Below, piece after piece: positions 35,555 to 48,479 of a stretch of DNA of 64,000 bases (position 1 is its first letter; each line of letters opens with the position of its first letter). Origin of the DNA: Vitis vinifera (lineage: Eukaryota > Streptophyta > Magnoliopsida > Vitales > Vitaceae). The notes under the pieces are model-generated. The model did no database searches and was not told where the DNA came from. It saw nothing but the letters and a program-made list of their open reading frames with translations. A program made the translations under genes and the position numbers. The DNA is taken from NCBI RefSeq assembly GCF_030704535.1, contig NC_081808.1:25175501-25239500 (forward strand). Reading direction: 5' to 3'.

Positions 35555-38500
35555 TTAGGCAAAGCTTGATGAGCGGCTCCATCTCCCTTGCAAATAATCC
35601 TCTAATGAGATGCTTTGCTCAGTGCTGCTAATAGAAAGTGAATCATCCTCCAAATCTAGCAAAGCAAGGTTAAGATGGGATTGAATATTAGAAGGAAAAG
35701 ATTCCCCTTCCACTTCTTGTCCTTCCATTGCACTAACTTGTTGCTTTGCCCACTGGATAATTTCCATGTCACCTAGGAGGAGCTTCAAAACCTGAATCAC
35801 AAGACAATGATTGAAGTTCAGATGCATGTAAAAGCTATACATGTATATATATATATGAGTGTCTGAGGGGATGAATAAATGGAACAAGCAATTTCTTACG
35901 AGACCAATTTGAGGCCGAAATCTAGGTGCACGTCGGAGGCAAAGTGTAGCAGCCAAAACCATTCTCTCAATCTGCGGATCATCATAGTTACTGTCCAAAT
36001 CTGGATCTAACAACTTGGAAATCTTCCCACTTCTTAAAATTGGCTTTGCCTGAATCAGCAACACCCTTATTAGCCCAAATGAAGATGTGACTTCAAAAAG
36101 AAAGTACTATAAGGGAACACTTTCAAATTCACTTTAAAAAGTAAGTACTCCATTTTGTAAAAAAAAAAAAATTATTAACACACGCTAGTATCATACCCAA
36201 TTAGAAAATGTCAAACTGTTAAGTAATATAAAGAATAATTCAGAAAATTCAAGAATTGTTTCGAAAAAAGAAATTTAGAATGACAATGTAAGCAGCTTCT
36301 ACTCTTAAGGAAAAAAATTAAGTGAGTTTTTTCTTTGCTTGTGTTTTGAAGATTTATTTACGATATTTACCCCATTAACTCCCAAGCTCCCACACATATT
36401 TCTCTAGAGTAACTCAAGAATCTCAAATCTGTTGCAGCAATGTACGGGATACTCACCCACATAACTAGGCTCTCCTGGCCCTTTGGATATTCTGAGCTAA
36501 TTGGCTTTCTACCTGAAAGAAGCTCAAGGAGTACAACACCAAACGCATAGACATCAATTTTGTCATTCACCTTCCCATACATGAAGTATTCTGGAGCCAA
36601 GTATCTGCAACAGATGGAACCGTCACCAACTAAATCCAGCAATCAATCACAAATATAGTAGCTAGAGAATAAAGTTACACACCCAAAAGTTCCCGCAACA
36701 TCAGGGCAATTTTTATGGGAAGCAGTATTAGCCCATGCCGCAAGTCCAAAATCTGACAGCTGAAGAATCAAAACAAATGGTACTGAGCATAGGAAGCTCC
36801 AAATAATTAAGGAAGGAACATTTAAAATACAGCACCTGCGGCTCAAAATCATCTGAGAGAAGGATATTTGAAGATTTGACATCCCTGTGGATCACAGGTT
36901 GACCACAGCCATTGTGTAGATAGTCCAGTGCCTCAGCTACACCTAGAGCCACCCTATATCTCTCTCCCCAACCAAATGTCATTGGATCCTTCTTCTTTCC
37001 TGATTTATGAAAACACCAACAAGAGAAACATGAACCAGAGAAATCATCAATCTTGATCGAATCTTTAAGTAGAATAATTGACTAATTGTTACCATGAAGG
37101 TTCTCTTCTAGGCTTCCTCTTGATAGAAAGTCATAAACCAAGAGTAGATTGTTGTCCTCAAAGCAAAACCCAAACAGAGAGATTATGTTCTTGTGATGTA
37201 AAGTAGTAATGATTTCAATTTCCAGCACAAACTCCTTCAACACATCCCCAGATTGCTTCAAAATTTTTACTGCCAGTTCCCGGTCATCTGGAAGACAACC
37301 TTTATACACCTGACTATTGCCACCTTTTCCAACCATGTTTTCTGAAAGTTGCAGTTTCTTGAATTTTTAGAAAAATACTCAAATTTAATTTGGCATAAAA
37401 ATAAATAAATAAATAAGTAAACAAAACCAATTGAGCAAGAAAATCAAACCTGGCCTGAAGTTAGACGTTGCCAACAAAAGTTCCTGGTAGGTAAATAATC
37501 TACAGGTGGATGAATACTTTTCATGAAGACCCTCCAACTCTTTAGGAAGGCTCTTTGCGGATCCGTTAGGCGACTCCGGAGTAAAGCCCGCATCAGACCC
37601 AAGCAGCAAAATTGCACCTTTCTCCCCATCCAAGTTGGCACTATGATCTTCATCCTGATCAGAATCGGAGCTGCTATGCTTTTTATCAGGATAGACCACT
37701 GCCGAATTATGGCAGCTAGGTAGTCTCAGTACCCATTGAGATAAAGGCATCTTTCTTAAAGAAGATTTCTCTGAGGATTGCCGGTTTCGTAAAAATATCC
37801 GGCGAAGGCTCAGCCTCACAGGTTTTAACTCAGGAAAGTCATCCACCACAACAGAATTTGAACATGAAACAGACTCCATTGGTTCGATTGGAACCAAAGC
37901 AAATGAATTGTCTTCAATGCTCTCATCCTCATCAGACAACTCTTCCATTACTTGGCTACAATCCTTTTCTGGCAACACTGAGTAGGGCGAACAACTCAAG
38001 AAACTCCTTATGAGGGTATTCCTCCCACAAAGCGAGCGGGCCTTCTGTAAGTAAGACCCACTATCTTGATTCAACGCTACCACTGGACAGATTTAACCAC
38101 AAAAAAAAAAAAAAAAACATAAAATTAAATTAGCATCATTCTTGCTCCAAAATTCATCCATCTTCTAAAGAAAACATGGAGTAAATAATTCCAACCTCGA
38201 GAATAATCGGTAGTCTTGGCAGTTGCTCTTCTCTGGAAAACAATTTTCCCGTTGTCAACAGCAAAAACCGAGAAATTACTAGATAGTTTTCTCGCACAAT
38301 ACTTAGCAACCCATGCTGGGGACCGCCAGATTGTGTGGTTAGTCCTAGAAATTCCCACGATAACCTTCACATTGGCATGCGATTTTGCTTCCCGGACTAG
38401 AATTTTTGGAACTGATGACCCTCTACACACCTTAAGCTTAAGTTCAACCTAAACAATTCACCCACTTCAGTAACCAATTACACAGGGAAAAGAAGAACAA

Positions 38501-39016
38501 ACCAACAAACAAACAATAAGCTTTACCCTCTATTTGGTTTCCCAGAAAAAGCCCAGACGAAAACCTTATTTTATTTTTCGTTTTCGCACGTTTTCTGACG
38601 AACCAAACAGAGAGTTGAGGCAGAGAAGAGCGAATTGAACCTGTTTCAAGTTGCAGAAACCTTCGTATGCAGCGAGAAGGGTTTTAAATGTATCGAAAAG
38701 AGAGAGAAGGGACGATTTTCCCCCTGCAAAACCACAGAGAAAAAAGAAATGATCGCAAAACCCTCAAATTTCACCGAATTTATTTACAAAACCAAACTCA
38801 AAATTGCTGGTCAAACTCACCAGTCATAGTGACAGCAGCTGCGTCGGTGAGCACATGAACGGCGACGACTCGATCGCCGGACTGCGCCACCTTGACCAGA
38901 GCCCACGTCAGCAACTCTTTACTCCGCTGATCCAGCTTCACTCCCACGACCACCACAGACCGGCCATCACCGCCGCTGCCGCCGCCTGATTCTTCTGATT
39001 CTCCTACCAATTCCAT
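35555..39016 (-). CDS. Receptor-like cytoplasmic kinase with N-terminal USP domain (ten exons)
   Basis: Exons, 5' to 3': 39016-38821, 38723-38641, 38448-38196, 38082-37450, 37341-37093, 36999-36836, 36759-36683, 36604-36457, 36049-35900, 35791-35555. All introns are GT-AG, and the 2190 coding bases stay in frame (729 residues). Residues about 15-165 form a universal stress protein (UspA, nucleotide-binding) domain starting VVVVGVKLD; an acidic, Ser-rich linker follows. The kinase domain begins near residue 385: glycine loop [11 protein letters not shown], Lys in AVKIL (about 414), HRDVKSSN (Asp about 511, an RD kinase), DFG (about 529) and APEY. This USP-plus-kinase order is that of plant RLCK group VI, soluble Ser/Thr kinases; the substrate is unknown. 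The ATG at 39016 is preferred over one at 39133 because the 39-codon extension overlaps an AAACGACGTCGTTT motif typical of 5' leaders. The second exon (83 bases) is short and easily missed. Confidence 0.9.
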
Positions 39017-39050
39017 CCGGCTGTTTTCAGTTCCAGGAGGAAGATTTCGC

Positions 39051-39087
39051 AACGGCGTCGTTTTAAGATCTTGAAACGACGTCGTTT
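39051..39087. promoter_or_regulatory. Paired AACGGCGTCGTTT / AAACGACGTCGTTT motifs before the kinase gene
   Basis: Two near-identical 13-14 base motifs lie 10 bases apart, just upstream of the preferred kinase start. The second is a perfect palindrome with a GACGTC core, the C-box type bound by plant bZIP factors. This supports a 5' leader or promoter role, though no binding data exist here. Confidence 0.4.
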
Positions 39088-39724
39088 GTGCACCCTCCTC
39101 CTTCCTCTGCATGTTTCTGCCCACTCGTTGCATTTTATTGGGAATGCGAATCGTGGAGGATGCCCATCAACTTGCTGCATGGGTAATATTCCCGTGTTTC
39201 GTCACACACTACCTTTCAATTCTGGCCGTCCGTTGGAATCTGATTACATACGATGATGAAGTGTCTGCCGCTGGATTAGAAAGGCAGATGACTAAGGATT
39301 AGGAATATTATTTAATTCATAATATATTTTTTTTTTTCAAATCTTTAACTCAAATATGACACTTCTTACGGATAAAACCAAATTCATCTTGAAAATTTCA
39401 GGTAACTCTTGTCTTGAAAACAAACTAAACTTCTCAATTTATTTAATTAAATATAATTAAAAATCTTAATTATTATCTAACTACCAAATTCTTAACTAAT
39501 TAAATATTTGATTGTTATAAATTTTTTATTGGTAATGCATTTTGATTTTTTGATATATTTTTAAATATATTAAATACTATTTTTGTTTTAAATTATTAGT
39601 TTTAAATTATATATATATATATAATTTTATAAATATTTTTAACATATGAAAATAAATAAATATAAATTCATTATTTGTATGTTTGAAAAAAATAAGAACA
39701 CTATAACAATAGAAAACAATTTCA

Positions 39725-40050
39725 AGGTGAATTGGATAGACTCAATTTGAATTCAAATCGATGTTTGAACCGACTTGAGTAATCATTTTTAATAGTTGAA
39801 TTAGTTTTGGATTAATTTTTTTCAATTCGAGTTAATATGGATTGGACTCGGGTTAAGATTTGGATAATCAAAGTCTAACCTAAATCCCGATTTAAATTTA
39901 CAAGGTACAATATCCTATATAATAATATTTAATTTCTTTTTAGAAAAATATCAAACTATAGTTATATTAATTTGGTTCAGGTTGAGTGCCTCAAATTAGA
40001 AATTTGATTATCGGATTAACCATTAACTCAATCTGACTTGTTACAATCCT
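39725..40050. repeat. Dispersed repeat, family 3 copy 1
   Basis: Shares with 43005-43500 a ggattggactcgggttaagattt block, a tataataatatttaatttc/tttattttcc block with aaaatatcaaactata, and an end reading ttaaccattaactcaat...caatccta. AT-rich, non-coding, class unknown. Confidence 0.5.
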
Positions 40051-40805
40051 ATAACACAATAGTATTCGATGAGAGGTATGAATCAAGATGTCCAACATTA
40101 GATCCAATTTAATGGGACTCCCAATCCGATGCCGAATAAGATGCGTCCACATTCGTAGGAAAAACCTCTTCGATCCTTTATTGTCGCTAACCCTGACTTT
40201 TATAAGTGTTTAAATAAAACTTTAAACTATCCCAATGTAATTTATTGGGAGTAAAAGGACTCATATTTTTCCAAAAAGTACAATATTAAAAAAAAAAACC
40301 ATTTTTATCTCATCAAAAAAAAAATTCTAAAACATCGTAATTATCCTTATTCTTAATAATAAAATATTTTTTAAAAATGGTTATAAATTTAATATTATTT
40401 CAAATATTACTTAAATAGATATTATTCTCTTTATTTTAATAATAAGATATGATTTTTAAAAAATCAATTTCAATTTTACCTTTTACATTATTTCTCTTTA
40501 ACCCTTTCTTTGATCATATTAATTTATGCTTGGAAGTTAGAACACACGTGGAATATGACCCAAAAAAATCATTTTATTTTTCATTTATTAATATATAATG
40601 ATTATTTATTATAAATAGAATTATAAATTGAAAATTTAAGCGGATGGGAATAGAGAATGAGAATTCCATTTCATTTTCTATTTATTTACGTGGCAAACCT
40701 ACCATTTGAGATGAGCATTGTTTGGCATTTCTCATTACTCTTAATTCTTATCTTCCAATCATCAATAATCTAATGTATTCTATTGAATAACAAAATCATT
40801 AAAGT

Positions 40806-41120
40806 TATGTTTAGTTCCTGGAAAATATTAAGGAAAGAAAAAAAAATGTAAAGGAAAATGGTTTTCTCATATTTAGTTGTCTATGAAAAAAATAGAAGAA
40901 AATTAAATATAATTAAATCTAGTTAAAAACTTATGTATTTTTAAATTATTTAATTTTTATATTGATAAATTAAAATAAGTAAAATGAGTTTAAATTAATA
41001 AATAAAAATAATTTATTGACTTTTAATTTATTTTTTATTTTTCTTTACTTTTTCTTTCTTTCTATTTTTCCTCTGTATTTACCTTGTATTTTCCCTCAAA
41101 TTTTCAAAGAACCAAATATA
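40806..41120. mobile_element. MITE family 4, copy 1
   Basis: Starts tatgtttagttcctggaaaat and ends attttcaaagaaccaaatata. The two ends are inverted repeats of each other around ggttcct. A second member follows almost immediately at 41133-41455. No ORF. Confidence 0.65.
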
Positions 41121-41132
41121 GCCTAAGGTTAC

Positions 41133-41455
41133 ATGTTTGGTTCCTAGAAAATACTAAGAAAAAAAAAATATATATATATATATAAAGAAAAGTGATTTTC
41201 TTATATTTTGTTATTTTATAAAAAATATCAAAGGACATCAAATATAACAAAAATTTGTTATAAGTACTTATGTATTTTAAAATTATTTAATCTTTATATT
41301 GATGAGTTAAAATAAGTTAAATGAATTTGAAGTATAAAACAAAAATAATTTATCGAAATTTTTTTTTCTTCACTTTTTCTTTTATTTTATTTTTTCTTTA
41401 TATTTTATTTTCCTTACATTTTCTCTCAAATATTTGGAGGGCCAGACATAGCCTA
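41133..41455. mobile_element. MITE family 4, copy 2
   Basis: Starts tgtttggttcctagaaaatac and ends atatttggagggccagacata. It aligns with 40806-41120 through aacttatgtattttaaatta and tttttctttcttt blocks. The two copies sit head to tail about 12 bases apart. Confidence 0.65.
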
Positions 41456-42039
41456 AGATTTTTTTATGACGATATAGTAACATGATGTTGGTGGTCATGT
41501 TTATTGGTATACCAATACTATTTGATGTATGCATTTTTATTGTTTAACCTTAAAATGTTGTTTATTATCTCGAACTTTCGAGAATCATCTATACAAATTC
41601 TATGTACATACAAGAAGTATATGGAATTCCTTATAATATTCCATGCTTTTCCCTTATTTTTCACATTATGTAAAACCATAGTTTTAAAAATCGGACAAGT
41701 GAATCCAACGAATCAATTGATTCAACCATTTTTATTTTTATTTTTATAACATCAAAATGAAATCATTTTGATGTTTTTGGGATCAAAACGCACTATACAT
41801 TTGGAAGTAATTCTAGAAAGTGTTTTTAACATTTCTAATATTTGAATGATAAAAAAATTCAAGTATTAAAAATATATTTGAGAGTGATTCTAAAAAGCGT
41901 TTCTAGCATTTCTAACACTTAAATGATAAAAAAATTTCAAGTATTAAAAATATTAAAAGTGCTTCCTATAATTGTTACCAAATGGGCTCCTAGAGTGTGT
42001 TTAATAGTGATTGGAGAAAGTATTTTTGATATTTTTAGA

Positions 42040-42477
42040 GGGTTGTTTGGTAAAACTTTATACTTATTACTTAATGATTTAAATTGATTTTAAGTTAAAT
42101 TATAATTAAATTAACTTAAAATTTAATACTTAATACTTAATTTTTACTTTAAGTATTAAGTTTGTTTGATAAATTAAATTATCAAATTGACATATTTATC
42201 CTCGTAAATTATAATTAGGATAAAAAATGTTAAGTACTAATGGAAGTTATAGAGTAACAAAAAAAACCGAGGAGATCATTAGGACAAATAGAGATAAAAA
42301 GGTAAAATGAAAATATAAAGTTAACAATAAGTTAATTATTTTTACTTATTATTTAAGTTGTTGTTAACTTTATATTATATCATTAAATTATTTTACCAAA
42401 TATACTTAATTTACTTAATAACTTAAATTAAATTATTAAGTTATTAAGTTGATTTATCAAACACCCACTTAAAAAAT
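42040..42477 (-). mobile_element. MITE family 2, copy 2 (inverted)
   Basis: The reverse complement aligns with 23287-23740. It reads ttgtttggtaaaactttat at the left and gatttatcaaacacccac at the right. Confidence 0.75.
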
Positions 42478-42579
42478 AAAAAATTTTAAATATTAAAAAA
42501 ATTAAAAGCACTTTTTATAATCAGTAACAATGCACTCTAAATGTATTTAACTAAAAATATTAGAAGAAAGTGAATGAAA

Positions 42580-42790
42580 TTAAAACCTAATAAGACGATT
42601 ATGGTGAGCCAAATAAAAATATAAAATTATATGGGGGTGGTGATTGAGGGACAAAAACCCAAAAATATGAAAGAAATACATCATATGCTGCCGTAATGAT
42701 GCACGCTTGTAACGAGTCGCCAAGCGAGCCTTTGAACTGAAACGGCAGAGGGGGTCGTAATCCTTGGCGTCATACTGAACCACTCATGCA
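42580..42790. other. Short GC-richer island, unidentified
   Basis: Around 42690-42780 the sequence becomes GC-rich inside a strongly A/T region. The minus frame reads VQYDAKDYDPLCRF... without stops for 67 codons. No family is recognised. It may be a fragment of a gene moved by a transposon. Confidence 0.25.
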
Positions 42791-43004
42791 CGTCATTAGA
42801 AAAAACAATGGAAATTTTAAAAAATAAAAATAAAAATTAAACGTGTCATTTTCTCTATTGAGAATGAAAATGAAGTAAGTAGCACATAGGAGAAAAATCT
42901 AAGATCTTGGTTTATTTTCTCATTCAATTGAATTATTTAAATATAATAATGGATGGAATCCCTCGCACCATGCTTTGATTTTTAGGAAATTTGAGGAAAA
43001 ATTA

Positions 43005-43500
43005 GAGGTGCAATTTGAACGGGTTGGATTGAATGAGTTTAGGTAAATATATTTTTAATACTCGAATTGAGTTTGAGTTAAAAAAATTTAATCCAAATTG
43101 AATTTGGATTGGACTTTGATCAAGATTCAGACAACTTGAACATAACTTGAATTCAATTCAATATTTTAATAATATTTGTTATGTTTATTATCTTGTATAA
43201 TAATATTTATTTTCCTTTTAGATTAAAAGAAAATATCAAACTATAATTATATCATATAATTTTTTATTTTATATATATATAATTTTTTTAAAACCACTAT
43301 GAATGAATTTTGAATCATGTGATTAAATTAATCAGATCCACCAGAATTTAACTCAAATTTGGAAAAATAAGATCGAGTTGAGTACTTCAAGTTAAAGATT
43401 GAATTGAGTTGAACTTTGATTGATTATTTTTTAATTCAAGTTAGGTTTGAGTTAACCATTAGTACAATCAATTTATCCAAGTTGCAATCCTAAAAAAATG
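43005..43500. repeat. Dispersed repeat, family 3 copy 2
   Basis: Longer relative of 39725-40050 with the same block order. Ends near ccaagttgcaatccta. Confidence 0.5.
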
Positions 43501-44319
43501 AGAAGAAAATAAAATATAAAGAAAAATAAAATTTAAGTTAATAAATCATTTTTATATGATACTTTAAATTCATTTTTTTATTTTAACTATGTTATAAAAA
43601 AATTAAATAATTTAAAAATATATAATTTTTTTATTAATTTCAATTATATTTTACATAATAAAATCAAATATAAAAAAATATATATTTTTTTTTCACATTT
43701 TTTCCTTTGTTAGTAATTTTTTTTGCACCAAACATAACATCAACTACCCAATTATGCTCTTCAATAGTCTTAAAGAATTTATTAAATGGGTAAAGCCTTT
43801 TATCTTATAAAATAAAATGAATAATAAATCTTCTAATAAAAATTGTAAATTTTTGTATTCAATGGGATAATAAATTGATGAGAGAATTGAAAGAGGTCAA
43901 AATATTAATAATATCCGGTCCATGAGATCAACAACTCATCCAAGGTGGAGTAGAAATGGTATGAGAAATGACAAAATATTTGTTCAACGTTAAACTAAAT
44001 CATGTGCCTCTCTCTCTCTTTATCCACTAACATGCAATTTAAATCCATGTGCATGAGTCACGTACAAGTAATATTAGAGATTTTTTTTTTTTTTTATCAA
44101 ATATAATAAATTTTAAAATATGTCAATTTCAACTTTATGAAAATTTTGGTGCATTAGTTAATTATTTGATTAGACAAAATTCAGACATATAAACCGACCT
44201 GACAAAAACGTGAGGTTTAAAACATTTTTATAAGATTTTGAGAGGTTTGCATGGAAATAATTTTGGGTTTGAAAAAGCCTTCACAAACGAAAAAATTAAT
44301 AATCTTTTCTCGGGAAAAA

Positions 44320-44600
44320 AAAGGGTGCGTTTTGATTGTTGCCAAACAGCATGTGCTGCGGCGGCCATAGCCCACGTTACCTAAGACCGTGAATTATAGA
44401 TGGTCGGTTCACGTGACGTGCCCTGCACTTGTGGACAAGGAAAAGTCGGCTTATTTTATTTTACTTGATCCTCTGGCTCCCTGCGACGCAAGTGTACCGG
44501 GGAAACGTGACCTCCAGTTACATCTCACAATTTCATGGTTGGATTGATGTTCTCAACTTTCAAGTCGAAAGCGATGGTGCTGATTTGTTGAAAGTACGAT
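44320..44600. promoter_or_regulatory. GC-rich island with clustered ACGT-core motifs
   Basis: Contains cccacgttac (about 44371), overlapping cacgtg and gacgtg at 44410-44420, and aaacgtgacc (about 44502). A G-box next to further ACGT cores is the arrangement of ABA-responsive promoters. No gene start is found within reach on either strand, so it may be a remnant promoter or a distal element. Confidence 0.3.
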
Positions 44601-44956
44601 AAGAACATGGAAGAATTGCCTTTGATAATATCCCAAATGCTATGGTCAACTGTCAAAATCGATTATGAAGTTGAAACTGAAAAAGAGAGTAAACATTTTC
44701 AAATGAGAAATATTAAAATGTCTATTTTTTACACCTTCCTGCCATTTTCACATTTTATAAAAGAAAAATGTTATTATTGTATTTTTTATTTTTAAAAAAG
44801 TAAAAGCTATTCATCCCGGATTAAATAAAAAATTAATTGGTTAAAAAATATGGAATGATCCATCAATTTGTGAATCTAATCCTTCCTGTATTTTTATTTA
44901 AAAAATAATCAATTTTTTATATAAATATATTTTACCATTTCAAATATTTATATATA

Positions 44957-45311
44957 GGTTATATTTGATTGATTTGATATAATATGAGATATAATATAAT
45001 ATATTATATCTTATATTTGATTAGTGATGAGATAGATAAATTATCCCCTCACTTATCTTATAATATGTTTAACCAAATATAGGATATGATAAGTGGTGAA
45101 TATATTATCTAACCTTCTTTTTTCATCCATTTCATATGGAATATCTTAATCCCACGAGAAGATATGAGATATACATATCCCATGTATCAAAAATTTATTT
45201 ATTTATTTTAATAAAATTTTATTTTTAATATATTGATTTATAAAATAAATTTTTTTCTTATAAATTAAATTAAAAATTAAAAAAAAACTAAAAAAAAAAA
45301 TTTATAATATA
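44957..45311. mobile_element. AT-rich element, left half, interrupted by a solo LTR (family 5)
   Basis: Begins at the ttatatttgattgatttgata block, related to 50430 (ctatatttggttggttgaata). It is broken at 45312-45316, where the LTR's target duplication lies, and continues at 46654-46895. Confidence 0.55.
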
Positions 45312-45316
45312 ATATT

Positions 45317-46648
45317 TGTTAGAAAAATTAGGTTAATCCAATCTAAGGTAATCAAGGGAGTGAAAATAGTGATGATCTTTTTTTGCAAATTTAAAAAGTA
45401 TGAATGTAAGAGACAATTATATGCAAGTATATAATAAAACAATATAAAGACAATTGCATATAAAGTAAAAGAGTAGGGAAGAGAGAATGAAAATACAAGA
45501 TTTTATAGTAGTTCGGTGCAACTCGGCCTACATCCACTTTCCTCTAACTTCAATCCCAAGCTTGAAGTTTCACTAATTCAAGGCTTTTAAACCAAGCCTA
45601 CAAGTAATACAATTGGATTATGACTCTAATCCACATTCTTGGACTTTTGGTTTCAAACACCCTTTATACTTCTCAAGAGATACCTCACTCTTAAACAACC
45701 TCTCAAATAATACCCCACACTTGAGAATCCCTAAGTGATACCTCACACTTAGATTCTTCCTCTCAAAGATATACAAATAATTTTACAAAATCTTAGTACA
45801 AAACTTTAAACTTAAATGATATAAGAAAATTAGGATTGAATGGTGCACTAAAGATATGCAAGTTTTAAAACAATTGTGCACTCAAAAATACTCTCCTAAG
45901 GTTCAAATATATTCAAGAAAGATTTAGGAAGGTTAATATCATGAAATAAAGAAGATTGAAACATTTTTATAGAGCAAAAAAGTCAAACTAGCTGTTGGGG
46001 GTTTGACCGGTCGATCTAGGGGTCGACCGATTGACTAGTCGTTATCATTTACTGTTTGGTAGGTGACCGTTGGACCTCGACCGCGCCCTTGACCGGACCT
46101 CGACCTGTTGAGGTGGGGGTCGACTGGTTCCTGTTTAATATTGACCAGTTGAACAACTGTTCTGGAATAGAGAGAAGGTTTTTTTGCACCCTTTAATCGG
46201 TTGAGTTGGGGGTCGACCGATTCCTCATTCGGTTCAACCGGTTGAGCCATTTTTGGCTCAACAATCAACTTTTTCAACTGAAAAACCTTTTAAACAAGTT
46301 TGGAAAACATTTGACACAAGGTTTTAGTTGAAAACATGAAATCATCCGATTTTAAAATATTTAAAACAAAATAACTCTTGGATGATTTTGGTGCATAAGT
46401 AAAGAATGTAATGCATGAAAATCCTAACGTACCAACAACCTTATAAAGAGATCTTATGAAATTTGGGTATTGAAAAACACTTCTCTTTGAGGTGATCTTC
46501 TTTTTCATGATTTCTCATTGACTTGATTTGTTTTTGTGATTGCCATTTTGAAAATTGTCTTACCTAATCACACTTGAAATATAATTATTAGTTCTAAACC
46601 TTATTTTGTTATCATCAAAACCAAGATCAACTACACATTGGTTTCACA
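45317..46648 (-). mobile_element. Solo LTR, SIRE-like copia family, minus orientation
   Basis: In plus-strand reading it starts TGTTAGAAAAATTAGG and ends GGTTTCACA, flanked by the duplication ATATT (45312-45316 and 46649-46653). The reverse complement contains the gtggatgtaggccga...ccgaactactataaaat block, parallel to the LTR at 32950-34149. It also has the ggttttgatgataacaaa opening and a cluster of GGTCGACC-type motifs (46000-46260). At 1332 bp it is an LTR without internal sequence. Confidence 0.85.
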
Positions 46649-46653
46649 ATATT

Positions 46654-46895
46654 AATATATGATATATATAAATTATTTTTATATATTAAATAACATAAAA
46701 TAACAAATTTATTTGTAAAGTTTAAATGTTTTAATCATAAATATTGTTAAACATAAATAAAATTTTATTTTTTTAAATAAAAAATATTTGAATATGATAT
46801 AATTTTTATTTTAAACGTGAAAAAATAATATATATTTTATATTATTTTTTATTCATTTCACAAATTAAATATAATATAATATAATATAACATAAA
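46654..46895. mobile_element. AT-rich element, right half (family 5)
   Basis: Continues the element cut at 45316. The block ttaaatgttttaatcataaatatt...aacataaataaaatttta matches ttcaaatattttaatcatgaatatt at 50578. A further relative lies at 50430-50760. Confidence 0.55.
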
Positions 46896-47504
46896 ACTAA
46901 AATATGAGTTGATAACCAATTCAATTTAGTTATATGAGTTGATGTTAACAAATTATTTTTACCTTAATAGAAAAAACTAAAATATTTGACTTTTTCTATT
47001 CAGTAAAAAAACAAAGCACCGCGTAGTCTCAATGCATATAAACTTGTGGCCAACACAAATCACAAAATGAGCTAATCTATTAACTTCTTTTAACATATAC
47101 CTAAAGGTTGTAGTCTCTAATTGCATACTAATAATTCAGATGTCAAAAGTTTCCAAAAATACTACCACCAGGGAACTTTCTTAATTCTATGAAATCTATG
47201 AGCATTCATGAGTTTCCTTTTTGTAAACTATATGACATAATCTTTTATCTTTATGTCACTTTATTACAAAATATTATTTGTGCCAACCATTTCATTCTTT
47301 TCTATCATCATTTATTATTGCTTGACATGTGGGGATCATTAAATATAAAGAATATAATAATTAGTAAATACTTTCTTTCATATGCCTAGAATTTCAAAAC
47401 TCATCTCCATGTGCTTTCGAAAAATTCAAAGTTATTTTTTTTTAAGTTTTGAAAAATTAAAAATAATTGTTTTTTTTAAAGAAATAATATTTTTATTAAG
47501 CAGT

Positions 47505-47925
47505 TGTTTGATAAGTCAACTTAATAACTTAATTTAAGTCATTAAATAAATTAAACATATTTTGTAAAATAATTAAATTGTATGATTTAAAGTCAAACAA
47601 CTTTAAGTAATAAATAAAAATAATTAACTTATTTTTAAGTCAACATCTTCATTTTATCTTTTTATCCTTATTTATCCTAATTATCTCAATAATTTTCTTT
47701 CTTTGCTACTCTATAACCTCTATTATTATTCGAACTCTTTTGCTTTAATTATAATTTATAAGGATAAATATATCAATTTGATAATTTAAAATAAGTTTTT
47801 AATTTATTTGATCATACAACCTTAACACTTAAACTAAGAATTAAGTAATAAGGTTTAAGCCAATAACTTAAAGTTAACTTAATCTATTAAGTAATAAGTA
47901 TTAAGTTTTATCAAAACTATAAGAT
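47505..47925 (+). mobile_element. MITE family 2, copy 3
   Basis: Same orientation as 23287-23740, from gttgtttgataagtcaactt to aagttttatcaaaact. The three copies share the internal tcctaattatct and ataatttataaggataaata blocks. Confidence 0.75.
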
Positions 47926-48479
47926 ACATAACAAAAATATAATCTTTAAAAGAAACATTTATGTAGAAATACTTTAATTGCTCTTCTAGATTTTAAAAAA
48001 TGATTTTGATAAGTTACCAAACATCTAATTTTTATAACCAAAAATATTTTTAACTCTCAAAAAACTATCCTCAAATATGATATAATTTTGTTAAAAGAAA
48101 TATAATTTTATTTTAAAAAACATAATATAAAAGTAAAAAAAATATTACTTTTCCTAAAAGCTCATGCAAATGTATGTAAAAACTCAAAAAAATGATATGA
48201 TAATTAAATAATAATGCACATATTGAATTATTTTATTAAAAAAATTGATATATGTTTGATATAATTTTCAATATTTGATGATAATACATTTAAAAAATTA
48301 AAATATTTATAATTGTACTTATAAATTTTTATTTTTCTTTTATTTAATTAATACATAAAAAATTGTAAAGAAATCACATCAAAAAAACTATTATGATGAT
48401 TTTAAAAATTTTAACAAATTTTTAAATGGAATATGAAAATAAAATAATTTATTAATATTTAATTTTAATGTTTTCATAA

